From positions 1 to 12,455 of the forward strand of contig CANQDN010000026.1 in the NCBI GenBank assembly GCA_947593275.1: a stretch of DNA of 12,455 nt, given 5' to 3'. The position numbers were made by a program, and so were the translations under genes. Positions 1-6,247 of the stretch are shown in pieces (position 1 is the first letter of the stretch; every line of letters starts with the position of its first letter). The notes below the pieces were generated by a model, which saw nothing but the letters and a program-made list of their open reading frames with translations, did no database searches and was not told where the DNA came from. This DNA comes from an uncultured Bacilli bacterium. GTDB taxonomy: Bacteria > Bacillota_I > Bacilli_A > RF39 > UBA660.

Positions 1-243
1 ATGGAATTAAACGATTGGATAGATAAGTATATAAAAGATGAACATACTAAAGAAGTATATGGAAAATGGGCAGAAAAGATAGAAAAAGATAAACTCATTG
101 AACAAGGCATTGAACAAGGTGAAAACAATAAAACATTAGAAATAGCCAAAAACTTATTAAAAAGAAATTTTGATTTAAAAGAGATTAGAGAGATAACTAA
201 TCTACCATTAAAAGATTTAAGAAAACTTCAAAAAGAGATTTAA
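1..243 (+). CDS. C-terminal part of an Rpn/PD-(D/E)XK-type nuclease or transposase-like protein (5' end probably outside window)
   Basis: Eighty residues are readable. The first codon is an ATG at base 1, but no upstream sequence is available, so this is most likely an internal methionine of a longer gene. The tail is typical of the Rpn (recombination-promoting nuclease / PDDEXK-family putative transposase) group: a charged helical segment, an IEQGIEQGE repeat around residues 34-42, then a final helix pair with the pattern AKNLLKRNFDLKEIREITNL. In that family the nuclease core lies upstream of this tail, and none of it is visible here. The gene ends directly in a hairpin terminator. It could instead be a decayed remnant of such a gene; that cannot be decided from this edge. 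The family call rests on the tail pattern alone. Confidence 0.6.
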   Translation: MELNDWIDKYIKDEHTKEVYGKWAEKIEKDKLIEQGIEQGENNKTLEIAKNLLKRNFDLKEIREITNLPLKDLRKLQKEI

Positions 244-256
244 TTCTCTTTTTTTT
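230..256 (+). terminator. Rho-independent terminator after the Rpn-type gene
   Basis: The end of the reading frame forms a stem of AAAAAGAGA (230-238) with TCTCTTTTT (245-253), loop TTTAAT, running into a T tract to 256. The stop codon lies inside the loop. Confidence 0.75.
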
Positions 257-318
257 AATGTTATTAGACATTTAGTTAACATTTTTTTTGGGTTTTACTT
301 AATATTAGACCCAATTGA

Positions 319-327
319 TGTTATAAT
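319..327 (+). promoter_or_regulatory. Extended -10 promoter for the thioredoxin-fold gene
   Basis: TGT (319-321) directly precedes a perfect TATAAT (322-327), an extended -10 element. The -35 region is weak (TTAATA at 299-304, 17-base spacing). The expected transcript start near 334 leaves only about 12 bases before the ATG at 346, with GGTGA (336-340) as the ribosome site. Confidence 0.6.
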
Positions 328-345
328 ATATATGTGGTGAAATGT

Positions 346-927
346 ATGAGTAAAAATATTAAAAAGGGGTTACAAGGAACATTATTTTGTCTAATTATTA
401 TTGCTTTTATTATAATTGGTAATATGGATTTTACACCCAAAGTTAAAATAGATAATGAACGTTTTGATGAAGATTATCCCAATGTTGATAAAAATAATGT
501 TTTCAGTTATGTAACCGGAAGTGAAGTATACTCTATCTTAAAAAATGGAAGCGCCATCATTTTTATGGGATTTCCTAGTAATGCTTGGAGTGGTTATTAC
601 GCTAAAATACTTAATGATACTGCAAAACAATCCGGGATTGATAGTATTTTATATTATGATTTTTATGATGATCGCACCAATAAGAATGCTACCTATCAAA
701 GTATTGTCGTAAAATTAAGTAGATATCTTCCTATGCTTGATGAAGGAAGACAAAATATTTATGCTCCAACCTTATTATTAGTCAAAAATGGTGAAGTTGT
801 CGCCTATGATAATGAAACAGCCATCAATACTGGGAATATTTCCCCTGAAGAATATTGGAGTAATTTAAAAGTTGGACTTAAGATGAGCAATTTAAAAATG
901 ATGTTTAGTTCTTACTTGACAAATTAA
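346..927 (+). CDS. Membrane-anchored thioredoxin-fold protein lacking the redox CxxC
   Basis: A 193-residue protein with a basic N-terminus and one hydrophobic helix (about residues 11-26), so it is probably anchored with its domain outside the cell. The domain looks like a thioredoxin fold. A strand reading AIIFMGFPS is followed by a helix, and later APTLLLVKNGEVV carries the cis-proline (P141) that normally faces the active site. The CxxC position reads NAWS (79-82), so both redox cysteines are absent and oxidoreductase activity is unlikely. I place the start at the ATG at 346, with GGTGA five bases upstream. The in-frame GTG at 334 would leave no room for a ribosome site. It stands alone, with its own promoter, ahead of frr. 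A structural or chaperone-like role is possible, and the function is unknown. Confidence 0.6.
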   Translation: MSKNIKKGLQGTLFCLIIIAFIIIGNMDFTPKVKIDNERFDEDYPNVDKNNVFSYVTGSEVYSILKNGSAIIFMGFPSNAWSGYYAKILNDTAKQSGIDSILYYDFYDDRTNKNATYQSIVVKLSRYLPMLDEGRQNIYAPTLLLVKNGEVVAYDNETAINTGNISPEEYWSNLKVGLKMSNLKMMFSSYLTN

Positions 928-937
928 CGGATTAACC

Positions 938-966
938 TTGTCAAAGATAGTAATTTTATTTATAAT
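938..966 (+). promoter_or_regulatory. Promoter of the frr operon
   Basis: TTGTCA (938-943) and a perfect TATAAT (961-966) are separated by 17 bases, about 27 bases before the frr start. The -35 element forms the right arm of the inverted repeat TTGACAA (916-922) / TTGTCAA (938-944). Confidence 0.75.
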
Positions 967-993
967 TATATTATAAGATTTATAGGAGGAAAT

Positions 994-1521
994 ATGGATA
1001 CAGAATTAAAGTTTGGTAAAGTTATTGAAAATTTAGAGGCAAGACTTTTAAATATTCGCGCAGGAAGAGCTAATCCCGCCATGTTAAATGGTATTAGTGC
1101 AAGTTATTATGGCACTTTAACTCCCATTCAAAGTTTAGCTAATATAACTGTCCCAGATGCTCGTAGTTTAATGATTAAACCTTTTGATCGCGGAGCCCTA
1201 AAAGAAATAGAAAGAGCTTTAAATGAAGCAAATTTAGGGATAACTCCTGTTAATAATGGCGAAGTAATTATCTTAACCATTCCAGAATTAACGGAAGATA
1301 AACGAAGAGATTATGTAAAACAAGCGAAAAATGTTTGTGAAGAAGCAAGAGTAGCTCTAAGAAATATTCGGCAAGACGCCAATAATGAAATCAAAAAAGA
1401 AGAATTACCAGAAGACGAAGAAAAAATTGCTTTATTAGAAGTTCAGAACTTAATTAATGATTATAATAAAAAAATAGATGAAATATTTAAAAATAAGGAA
1501 TCTGAATTAATGAGGGTTTAA
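994..1521 (+). CDS. frr: Ribosome recycling factor (RRF)
   Basis: 175 residues, close to the usual ~185 for RRF, which acts with EF-G in the cytoplasm to split the post-termination ribosome so that it can be reused. The family signature is clear: the N-terminal LRAGRANP-type motif appears as LNIRAGRANPAML (residues 19-31), followed by YYGTLTPIQSLANI, the PFDRGALKEIERA helix, and the C-terminal KKEELPEDEE stretch. A strong site, AGGAGG, sits six bases upstream of the ATG. In many Bacillota frr lies next to pyrH, tsf or uppS. Here it has its own promoter and is followed after one base by a membrane protein gene, so the local order is rearranged. Confidence 0.97.
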   Translation: MDTELKFGKVIENLEARLLNIRAGRANPAMLNGISASYYGTLTPIQSLANITVPDARSLMIKPFDRGALKEIERALNEANLGITPVNNGEVIILTIPELTEDKRRDYVKQAKNVCEEARVALRNIRQDANNEIKKEELPEDEEKIALLEVQNLINDYNKKIDEIFKNKESELMRV

Positions 1522-1522
1522 A

Positions 1523-2686
1523 ATGAAAAATAAACTTAAAGAAATAGATAGTAATGAAGTAAATGAAGTAGTTTCTTTATCTAAGAAAATATTAAAACTT
1601 TTATATATTGTTATGATAATAGCAATTGTTTTATGTGGAACAGTTATATTAAAGAATCTTAATATTTGGCATTTGATATTTACTCTTTTAGGAGTTTTAT
1701 CCCCACTATTTATTGGTTTTATTATTGCGTGGCTTTTAAATCCAATTGTTAAAAAAATGCATCAAAAAGGTATTAATCGAATCGTCGGTAGCCTAATTGT
1801 TTATGCGATATTTTTAGTTTTTATATATGTATTTTTAAGAATATTTATTCCCACTTTATATACTCAGATAAATGATTTAATTGGAACATTACCGGCAATT
1901 TTAGATAAATTTCGAACCTTTGCTGATGATTTCTTTAATGAAATTGCCATCAGTGGTGTAGATTTAACTAATTTTAAAGAAAATATTTTTAATGGCGTAG
2001 GCGAATATTTAGTTGATTTTACTAATTCTCTACCTAATTCCATCGTCGGTATTTTAGGTAGTTTAGCATCCGGCTTAGGCACTGTTTTAATTAGTTTAGT
2101 AGTAGGCCTTTATATGCTTTTTGATTTTGATGCCATATCTAAACATTTCTTAAAATTAGTTCCTAGTAAGAATCGCTATGAAATAGAAGTTTTATTATTA
2201 AATATAGGAAAAGAAGTAAGAAAAACCATCAGTGGCACTTTACTTGTAGCGCTTATGGTATTTATATGTGATACAATTGGTTTTGTCTTTATTGGTCTAA
2301 AAGCACCTCTTTTATTCGGAATGTTCTGTGGTCTTACTGATTTAATCCCTTATATTGGACCATATATTGGAGGAGCAGCGGCCGTAATTGTAGGATTTAG
2401 TCAAGGATCTATAACCGGTATTGCTGTTCTAATCGTATGTGTAATTGTTCAATTAGTCGAAAATTATGTCTTACAGCCTATTATTATGAGTAAAACAACT
2501 CAATTACATCCTGTAACTATTATTATTGGCTTATTAGTTTTTGCTCACTATTTTGGAATAATTGGCATGGTTATCGCCACCCCTTGTATAGCTCTACTTA
2601 AAGTAATATTCCGCTTTATTGTGACAAAATACGACTTATTTAAAGATGATGAAGTATTATTAAAAGAAGTTTTAAAGGATGATTAA
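1523..2686 (+). CDS. AI-2E family (YubA/PerM-like) membrane transporter
   Basis: 387 residues with the layout of the AI-2E transporter family (formerly UPF0118): a cytoplasmic N-terminus, a hydrophobic helix pair (about 28-75), a soluble amphipathic segment (about 105-170), then a cluster of C-terminal membrane helices. Family landmarks are PLFIGFIIAWLLNPIV near residue 61, the GLYMLFD segment near 195, and the conserved LTDLIPYIGPYIG motif near 272, followed by QLVENYVLQPIIMSK. Members have been linked to autoinducer-2 export or sodium/proton antiport, so the substrate is uncertain. It begins one base after the frr stop with GAGGG inside the end of frr, indicating one operon. Its stop codon overlaps the stop of the convergent HTH gene inside a bidirectional terminator. 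Confidence 0.9.
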   Translation: MKNKLKEIDSNEVNEVVSLSKKILKLLYIVMIIAIVLCGTVILKNLNIWHLIFTLLGVLSPLFIGFIIAWLLNPIVKKMHQKGINRIVGSLIVYAIFLVFIYVFLRIFIPTLYTQINDLIGTLPAILDKFRTFADDFFNEIAISGVDLTNFKENIFNGVGEYLVDFTNSLPNSIVGILGSLASGLGTVLISLVVGLYMLFDFDAISKHFLKLVPSKNRYEIEVLLLNIGKEVRKTISGTLLVALMVFICDTIGFVFIGLKAPLLFGMFCGLTDLIPYIGPYIGGAAAVIVGFSQGSITGIAVLIVCVIVQLVENYVLQPIIMSKTTQLHPVTIIIGLLVFAHYFGIIGMVIATPCIALLKVIFRFIVTKYDLFKDDEVLLKEVLKDD

Positions 2687-2698
2687 ACTTCTTTTTTT
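2662..2698. terminator. Bidirectional terminator shared by convergent genes
   Basis: GAAGTTT (2666-2672) pairs perfectly with AAACTTC (2685-2691). A T run follows on the plus strand (2692-2698), and an A run on the other side (2662-2665) gives Ts for the minus strand. The stop codons of both the AI-2E gene (2684-2686) and the HTH gene (2683-2685) lie inside it. Confidence 0.8.
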
Positions 2699-3132
2699 AA
2701 TGTTTTACCACATATGTAATCACATGATACTTTAAATCTTTTACAAAATAAATAAATATAGTTTAAATTAGGAATCGCTAATCCTTTTTCATATTTAATA
2801 ATGGTATTATGTGCCATATGAAATTCTTTAGCTAAAAGATATATCGGAACCCGATTCATTCGTCTTACATATCTTAAACTAAAACGCAGATATTTATAAT
2901 CAATCTTTTTTTCTGTATTATAGTAGTATTCCCTATTTGTTAATCCTAAAAGAGCATTAAGACTTATCTTATAATAATTACTTAAATGATTTAATTCCTC
3001 TAAAGGCATCGGCCATAACCCTTGTTCATATAAACTATAAGTTTTTAAAGTAACTTTTAACTCATCAGCAACATCTGATAGAGTTAATTTTTTTTCTTCT
3101 CTTAATTTTTGAAGTAAACTCCCATTTTGCAT
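2683..3132 (-). CDS. Transcriptional regulator with two tandem XRE-type helix-turn-helix domains
   Basis: 149 residues made almost entirely of two XRE/Cro-like DNA-binding domains. The first spans about residues 6-65 (LREEKKLTLSDVADELKVTLKTYSLYEQG), and the second about 84-144 (PIYLLAKEFHMAHNTIIKYEKG, then PNLNYIYLFCKRFKVSCDYICG). Each ends with the usual helix that places the regulator on DNA. There is no sensor or peptidase domain. The ATG has an excellent AAGGAGGG site upstream on the minus strand. The gene is divergent from the peptide-export ABC transporter across a 155-base gap and convergent with the AI-2E gene. Its position makes it a candidate regulator of the export cassette, but it may act elsewhere. 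I cannot name a specific family beyond XRE. Confidence 0.85.
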   Translation of the reverse strand: MQNGSLLQKLREEKKLTLSDVADELKVTLKTYSLYEQGLWPMPLEELNHLSNYYKISLNALLGLTNREYYYNTEKKIDYKYLRFSLRYVRRMNRVPIYLLAKEFHMAHNTIIKYEKGLAIPNLNYIYLFCKRFKVSCDYICGKTLKKEV

Positions 3133-3158
3133 CTAATCCCTCCTTTCTTAAAGTCTTT

Positions 3159-3164
3159 ATTATA
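3159..3164 (-). promoter_or_regulatory. -10 element for the HTH regulator
   Basis: On the minus strand this reads TATAAT, 27 bases upstream of the start codon. No good -35 is seen; TCGACA (3185-3190, minus) sits at a long 20-base spacing. The 155-base gap 3133-3287 also holds the two similar CGGGA-containing blocks described in the findings and a purine-rich leader for the ABC gene. I could not assign a convincing plus-strand promoter. Confidence 0.45.
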
Positions 3165-3287
3165 CACAAAAAAGCCGCGAAATTTGTCGAACCATGACGG
3201 GATACTAAAGAATGCGGGAAATGAAAGAAAAAAATAAAGGAAATAGAAGGGTTGTTGGTAATAATTATTGGTGAAGGGAGGAAAAAT

Positions 3288-5345
3288 ATGAATCGGATAG
3301 CCGAGGTAAGACAACATGATCTTAAAGATTGTGGAGCGTGCTCTATATCCTCAATTATCAAATATTATGGTGGGTATGTACCTTTAGAAAAAATCCGGGA
3401 AGATACTCTTACGGGAGCTAATGGAACAACGGCTTATCACTTAATTCAGGCTTTAAATTCTTATGGTTTTGAAAGTCTAGGCGTAAAAGTCCAAAATATT
3501 CAAGATAAGAACATTTACTTACCGGCGATTGCTCATTTAGTTTTAAAAAATGGCTTGCAGCATTTTGTAGTTATCTATAAAATTACAACTAAATACGTTT
3601 ACTTAATGGATCCAGCTCGAGGTTTAACTAAAATGCCTGTAAAAGATTTTTTAGAAGTTTGGGATAATATTTTAATCTTAGTATCACCGGTTTCAACTAT
3701 TTTAAAATTAAATAAAGAAACAACCATTTTGGATATATTTTTGAAGCTATTAAAAGAGAATAAGAAGTTATTTATATTAATCTTAATAGTAAATATTATC
3801 TTTATCTTTTTAACAATAGTTGGAAGCTTTTATTTCCAGGTAGCTATATCAATGGTCGAAAGTGGAAATGATATTTGGTTACTTAAATTTGTTGTTATCT
3901 TATTTGGAATAATTACTTTATTTAAAGTGAGTGCTAGTTTTATTAAAAGTTATTGTCTTACGTATTTGAATAAAAATTTAGATGTGGTTTTATATTCCGA
4001 TTTCTTAAGTCATATTTTTAAACTTCCTTTAAAATTCATGCAAAATCGGACAACCGGTGAAGTAATTTCCCGGATTGATGAATTAGGAGAGATAAAAGGA
4101 TTTTTAAGTGAAATATTTACAACTTTTATCTTAAATTCGATTTTAGTCATGGCCTCGGTAATTGTTTTATATCTTATAAATGCTCAATTATTTTTTGTTC
4201 TTTGTTTAATAATAAGTATTTATTTGATAGTAGGTTTATTATTTAGTAAAGTTATTTACCAAAAAGTAAAAGAAGTTATTTTTAATTCAACCCAGTTTAA
4301 TTCTAGTTTGGTCGAAAATGTAGAAATGAATAATAGCATTAAAAATCTTAATTTAGTAAACGAATTTTTGCGCCGATTAGAAGAAAAATTGGTCATGATG
4401 CTGCGGGGAAACTTTAAGTTAGAGAATTTCTTAAATAAAATAAATTTTTTAAAAAGTTTTATTTATGATATAGGTCTATTTTTAGTTTCTACTTATGGTA
4501 TTTATCTCATTTATCAAGGAAAACTTAGTATTTTAAGTTTAATTACCTTTAATAGTGTTATACTTTATTTGTTTGATCCAGTAAAAGATTTAATTGATTT
4601 ATTACCGAAATATAGTTATCTAAAAGCTTCTTTTAATAAAATAAGTGAATTCTTAAATATTAATGAAGAAGAATTAGATAAGGGATTAAAGAATATTAAT
4701 GGAGAAATGATTAAATTTGATGATGTTAGTTTTTCATATAATAAGTACACTAATGTCTTAAATAACTTGAATATTGAGATTTTAAATCACGAGAAAGTGT
4801 TATTGTGGGGCAAAAGTGGAAGTGGTAAAAGTACTATATGTAAACTATTATATCGAATTTATGAAGGCTATACTGGAAAAATCAACTTTTGCGAGCGAAG
4901 TGAAAGTGATTATAGCCTGCAAGCCATTAGAAATCAAATATTGTATGTTGGTCAGGAAGAAAGCCTGTTTACAGGTTCCATAAAAGAAAATATCGTCTGT
5001 TTTCGAAGTATTCCTGAAGAAGAACTATTAGAAGTCATGAAAATATGTAAAATTGATGAAATAATTGATAAAAGACCAGCCAGATTAGAAACAAAGATTA
5101 ATGCTTCTTTAAATAATTTAAGTGGAGGAGAGAAGCAAAGAATAATCTTAGCTAGAGCTTTACTCAAAAAAACGTCAATTATAATATTAGATGAAGCTTT
5201 AAGTGAAGTAAATATAAGCATGGAAAGAGAAATTATTGATAATTTATTTCTTTATTTAAAAAATAAAACTATGATATACGTTTCTCATAAAGACATTCGT
5301 GATAAATTTGAGAAAGTTATAACAGTAGGAGTTAACAATGATTAA
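3288..5345 (+). CDS. Peptidase-containing ABC transporter (C39 peptidase + exporter) for double-glycine leader peptides
   Basis: 685 residues in the standard three-part order. An N-terminal C39 cysteine peptidase (about 1-135) has Q9, catalytic C15 in DCGAC, H92 in HFVVIY and D108 in MDPA. A six-helix exporter domain follows (about 155-440). The ATPase has Walker A GKSGSGKST (508-516), Q-loop Q556, signature LSGGE (611-615), Walker B IIILDEA (631-637) and H-loop H667. Such proteins cut leaders after Gly-Gly and export the mature peptide across the membrane; bacteriocin exporters of this type are about 700 residues. The usual SALD D-loop reads SEVN. The start is the ATG at 3288 with GGGAGG upstream; a TTG at 3252 lacks a site. 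It overlaps the accessory gene by 8 bases. Several CGG arginine codons, rare in neighbouring genes, hint at acquisition by transfer. Confidence 0.95.
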   Translation: MNRIAEVRQHDLKDCGACSISSIIKYYGGYVPLEKIREDTLTGANGTTAYHLIQALNSYGFESLGVKVQNIQDKNIYLPAIAHLVLKNGLQHFVVIYKITTKYVYLMDPARGLTKMPVKDFLEVWDNILILVSPVSTILKLNKETTILDIFLKLLKENKKLFILILIVNIIFIFLTIVGSFYFQVAISMVESGNDIWLLKFVVILFGIITLFKVSASFIKSYCLTYLNKNLDVVLYSDFLSHIFKLPLKFMQNRTTGEVISRIDELGEIKGFLSEIFTTFILNSILVMASVIVLYLINAQLFFVLCLIISIYLIVGLLFSKVIYQKVKEVIFNSTQFNSSLVENVEMNNSIKNLNLVNEFLRRLEEKLVMMLRGNFKLENFLNKINFLKSFIYDIGLFLVSTYGIYLIYQGKLSILSLITFNSVILYLFDPVKDLIDLLPKYSYLKASFNKISEFLNINEEELDKGLKNINGEMIKFDDVSFSYNKYTNVLNNLNIEILNHEKVLLWGKSGSGKSTICKLLYRIYEGYTGKINFCERSESDYSLQAIRNQILYVGQEESLFTGSIKENIVCFRSIPEEELLEVMKICKIDEIIDKRPARLETKINASLNNLSGGEKQRIILARALLKKTSIIILDEALSEVNISMEREIIDNLFLYLKNKTMIYVSHKDIRDKFEKVITVGVNND

Positions 5346-5742
5346 TATTTATAATAATAAAGAATCTTTTTTACGAGAAAAACCCCATTTTTTGGAAGTA
5401 ATAGTCTTCTTTCTTATCTTATTAATTGGGGGTATAATTGTATTACTTTATGAAATAAAAATCTATGACAATTATCAAACTAAAGGTTACACTTTAAATG
5501 ATAATATTATTACTACGGTAATACCTAGTAATTTAACCTTTAGTAAAATTTATTTAAATAATAAAGAGATTAAATATGAAATTATTGAGGAAAAAATAAG
5601 TATTGATGAAGAAAAAATGGTTAGTTATAAAACTTTAACATTAAAAATAAATCAAAACTTAAAAGCTAATCAAATAATTGATTTAAATCTTTATTATAAT
5701 AAACAAAGAATAATTTCCAAATTGCAAGAAAAAATGTTTTAG
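5338..5742 (+). CDS. One-helix accessory protein of the peptide exporter
   Basis: 134 residues: a short cytoplasmic N-terminus, one strong membrane helix (about 18-40), then a mostly beta-strand-like, lysine- and isoleucine-rich outer domain (about 45-130). The start is fixed by TAGGAG (5326-5331) six bases before the ATG, inside the last codons of the transporter gene, so the two are translationally linked. Export ABC transporters often pair with an HlyD/LcnD-type accessory protein of some 450 residues. This protein shares the single N-terminal helix but is far too short and lacks the coiled-coil hairpin. It may be a reduced accessory protein, or an immunity protein, since it is the only other membrane gene inside the transcription unit. 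No family was recognised with certainty. Confidence 0.65.
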   Translation: MINIYNNKESFLREKPHFLEVIVFFLILLIGGIIVLLYEIKIYDNYQTKGYTLNDNIITTVIPSNLTFSKIYLNNKEIKYEIIEEKISIDEEKMVSYKTLTLKINQNLKANQIIDLNLYYNKQRIISKLQEKMF

Positions 5743-5757
5743 AAAGGAAGTACAAGA

Positions 5758-5880
5758 ATGGAAAAATTACAAAGTCAGAATCTTTTGGAATGCCAAGGTG
5801 GATGTGTTTTAGTTAAATTAGTAGCTAGAGCCATATCTAAACTTGTGCAAATTGTGGGAAGGAGTTTGATTGTTCGATGA
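5758..5880 (+). CDS. Double-glycine bacteriocin-like precursor 1 (40 residues)
   Basis: A 40-residue precursor. The leader MEKLQSQNLLECQGG fits the double-glycine pattern recognised by C39 peptidases: L at -12, L at -7, a small hydrophobic-type residue (Cys) at -4, and Gly-Gly at -2/-1. Cutting after G15 would release a 25-residue peptide beginning with Cys and rich in Val, Leu and Ile, with five basic residues (K20, R24, K28, R35, R40) and no acidic one. K20, R24 and K28 fall four apart, as in an amphipathic helix. AAAGGAAG lies eight bases before the ATG. The gene follows the accessory gene after 15 bases and ends in TGA, overlapping the next start as ATGA. A membrane-active peptide is the best reading; signalling peptides also use such leaders. 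Confidence 0.8.
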   Translation: MEKLQSQNLLECQGGCVLVKLVARAISKLVQIVGRSLIVR

Positions 5881-6023
5881 AAACTTTAAATAGAGATGAT
5901 CTTACCAATATTAATGGGGGAATTTCCCTTACAGCCTTAAAATATATAGGAGTGGGTTTAGCAGCAGTAGGTACATTTATTGCATCTGTTGTTTATGGCT
6001 ATTTACACCCAAATGCGTGCTAA
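5877..6023 (+). CDS. Double-glycine bacteriocin-like precursor 2 (48 residues)
   Basis: A 48-residue precursor with a textbook leader, MKTLNRDDLTNINGG: L at -12, D at -8, L at -7, I at -4 and Gly-Gly. The mature part of 33 residues is strongly hydrophobic and glycine/alanine rich (ISLTALKYIGVGLAAVG, then a second hydrophobic stretch to YGYLHPNAC). It ends in the only cysteine, C48. GxxxA motifs (G25-A29, G32-A36) and SxxxG (S37-G41) resemble the helix-packing motifs of two-peptide class IIb bacteriocins. Net charge is about +1. The start codon overlaps the stop of precursor 1 (ATGA). A GGGAAGGAG site lies 12 bases upstream inside precursor 1, so translation is coupled. Confidence 0.88.
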   Translation: MKTLNRDDLTNINGGISLTALKYIGVGLAAVGTFIASVVYGYLHPNAC

Positions 6024-6024
6024 T

Positions 6025-6192
6025 ATGAATAGTGTTAAGTTAAATAATCATGAACTAATGCATGTAGAAGGCGGAATTAGTGCAGCTTTTCTTTCTGCAG
6101 TCGTTAGGGCATTTACAACCATTATTGATGTTGGAAAAGGAATCGGATCATCTATCAGACGAATAGTTACAAAAACTGCTTGTCATGTTTAA
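6025..6192 (+). CDS. Double-glycine bacteriocin-like precursor 3 (55 residues)
   Basis: A 55-residue precursor. The leader MNSVKLNNHELMHVEGG has L at -12, E at -8, L at -7, V at -4 and Gly-Gly at 16-17. The mature 38-residue peptide starts with IS, as does precursor 2, has a hydrophobic first half, a GKGIG segment giving a GxxxG motif (G37-G41), and a basic C-terminal part (R45, R46, K50) ending TACHV with a single Cys at 53. Net charge is about +4. The start is the ATG at 6025, one base after the stop of precursor 2. No separate ribosome site is seen, so it probably depends on re-initiation. An in-frame TTG further upstream (5980) would destroy the leader and overlap precursor 2. It is followed directly by a terminator. 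Confidence 0.88.
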   Translation: MNSVKLNNHELMHVEGGISAAFLSAVVRAFTTIIDVGKGIGSSIRRIVTKTACHV

Positions 6193-6194
6193 TT

Positions 6195-6224
6195 AAAAGG
6201 GGGTTTTTAAAAATCCCTTTTTTT
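6195..6224 (+). terminator. Terminator closing the peptide-export cassette
   Basis: AAAAGGG (6195-6201) pairs with CCCTTTT (6215-6221), followed by a T run to 6224. It starts two bases after the stop of precursor 3 and so sets the right-hand end of the bacteriocin-type operon. Confidence 0.85.
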
Positions 6225-6232
6225 GATATAAT
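6224..6232 (+). promoter_or_regulatory. Extended -10 promoter fused to the preceding terminator
   Basis: TGA (6224-6226) plus TATAAT (6227-6232) form an extended -10. Its first T is the last base of the terminator T run. No -35 is needed or seen. The ribosome site GGTGA (6239-6243) lies where transcription should start, giving a leader of about ten bases. Confidence 0.6.
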
Positions 6233-6247
6233 TAAATAGGTGATAGT

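Noticed and set aside
334..345. GTG start at 334 for the thioredoxin-fold protein
   Set aside because: It overlaps the expected transcript start and the GGTGA ribosome site; the ATG at 346 has proper spacing.
3065..3361. Open frames on the minus strand across the regulator/exporter gap
   Set aside because: They overlap the start of both real genes in another frame, have no ribosome site, and show low-complexity composition typical of antisense AT-rich sequence.
4952..5221. Minus-strand open frame inside the exporter ATPase region, and similar ones at 1864-2082, 9555-9761 and 9893-10078
   Set aside because: All are antisense to strongly conserved coding sequence, with no start signals and no family resemblance.
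5695..5700. TATAAT inside the accessory gene as a separate promoter for the three precursors
   Set aside because: No -35 at a usable distance (TTGATT is 11 bases away) and no TGn extension; may be weakly active but cannot be supported.
5980..6024. A longer form of precursor 3 starting from an upstream TTG
   Set aside because: It would put 15 unrelated residues ahead of the double-glycine leader and overlap precursor 2; the ATG at 6025 gives a standard 17-residue leader.
5758..6192. Lantibiotic or other modified peptide system
   Set aside because: No lanthionine synthetase, radical SAM or cyclodehydratase gene is present and each mature peptide has only one Cys.
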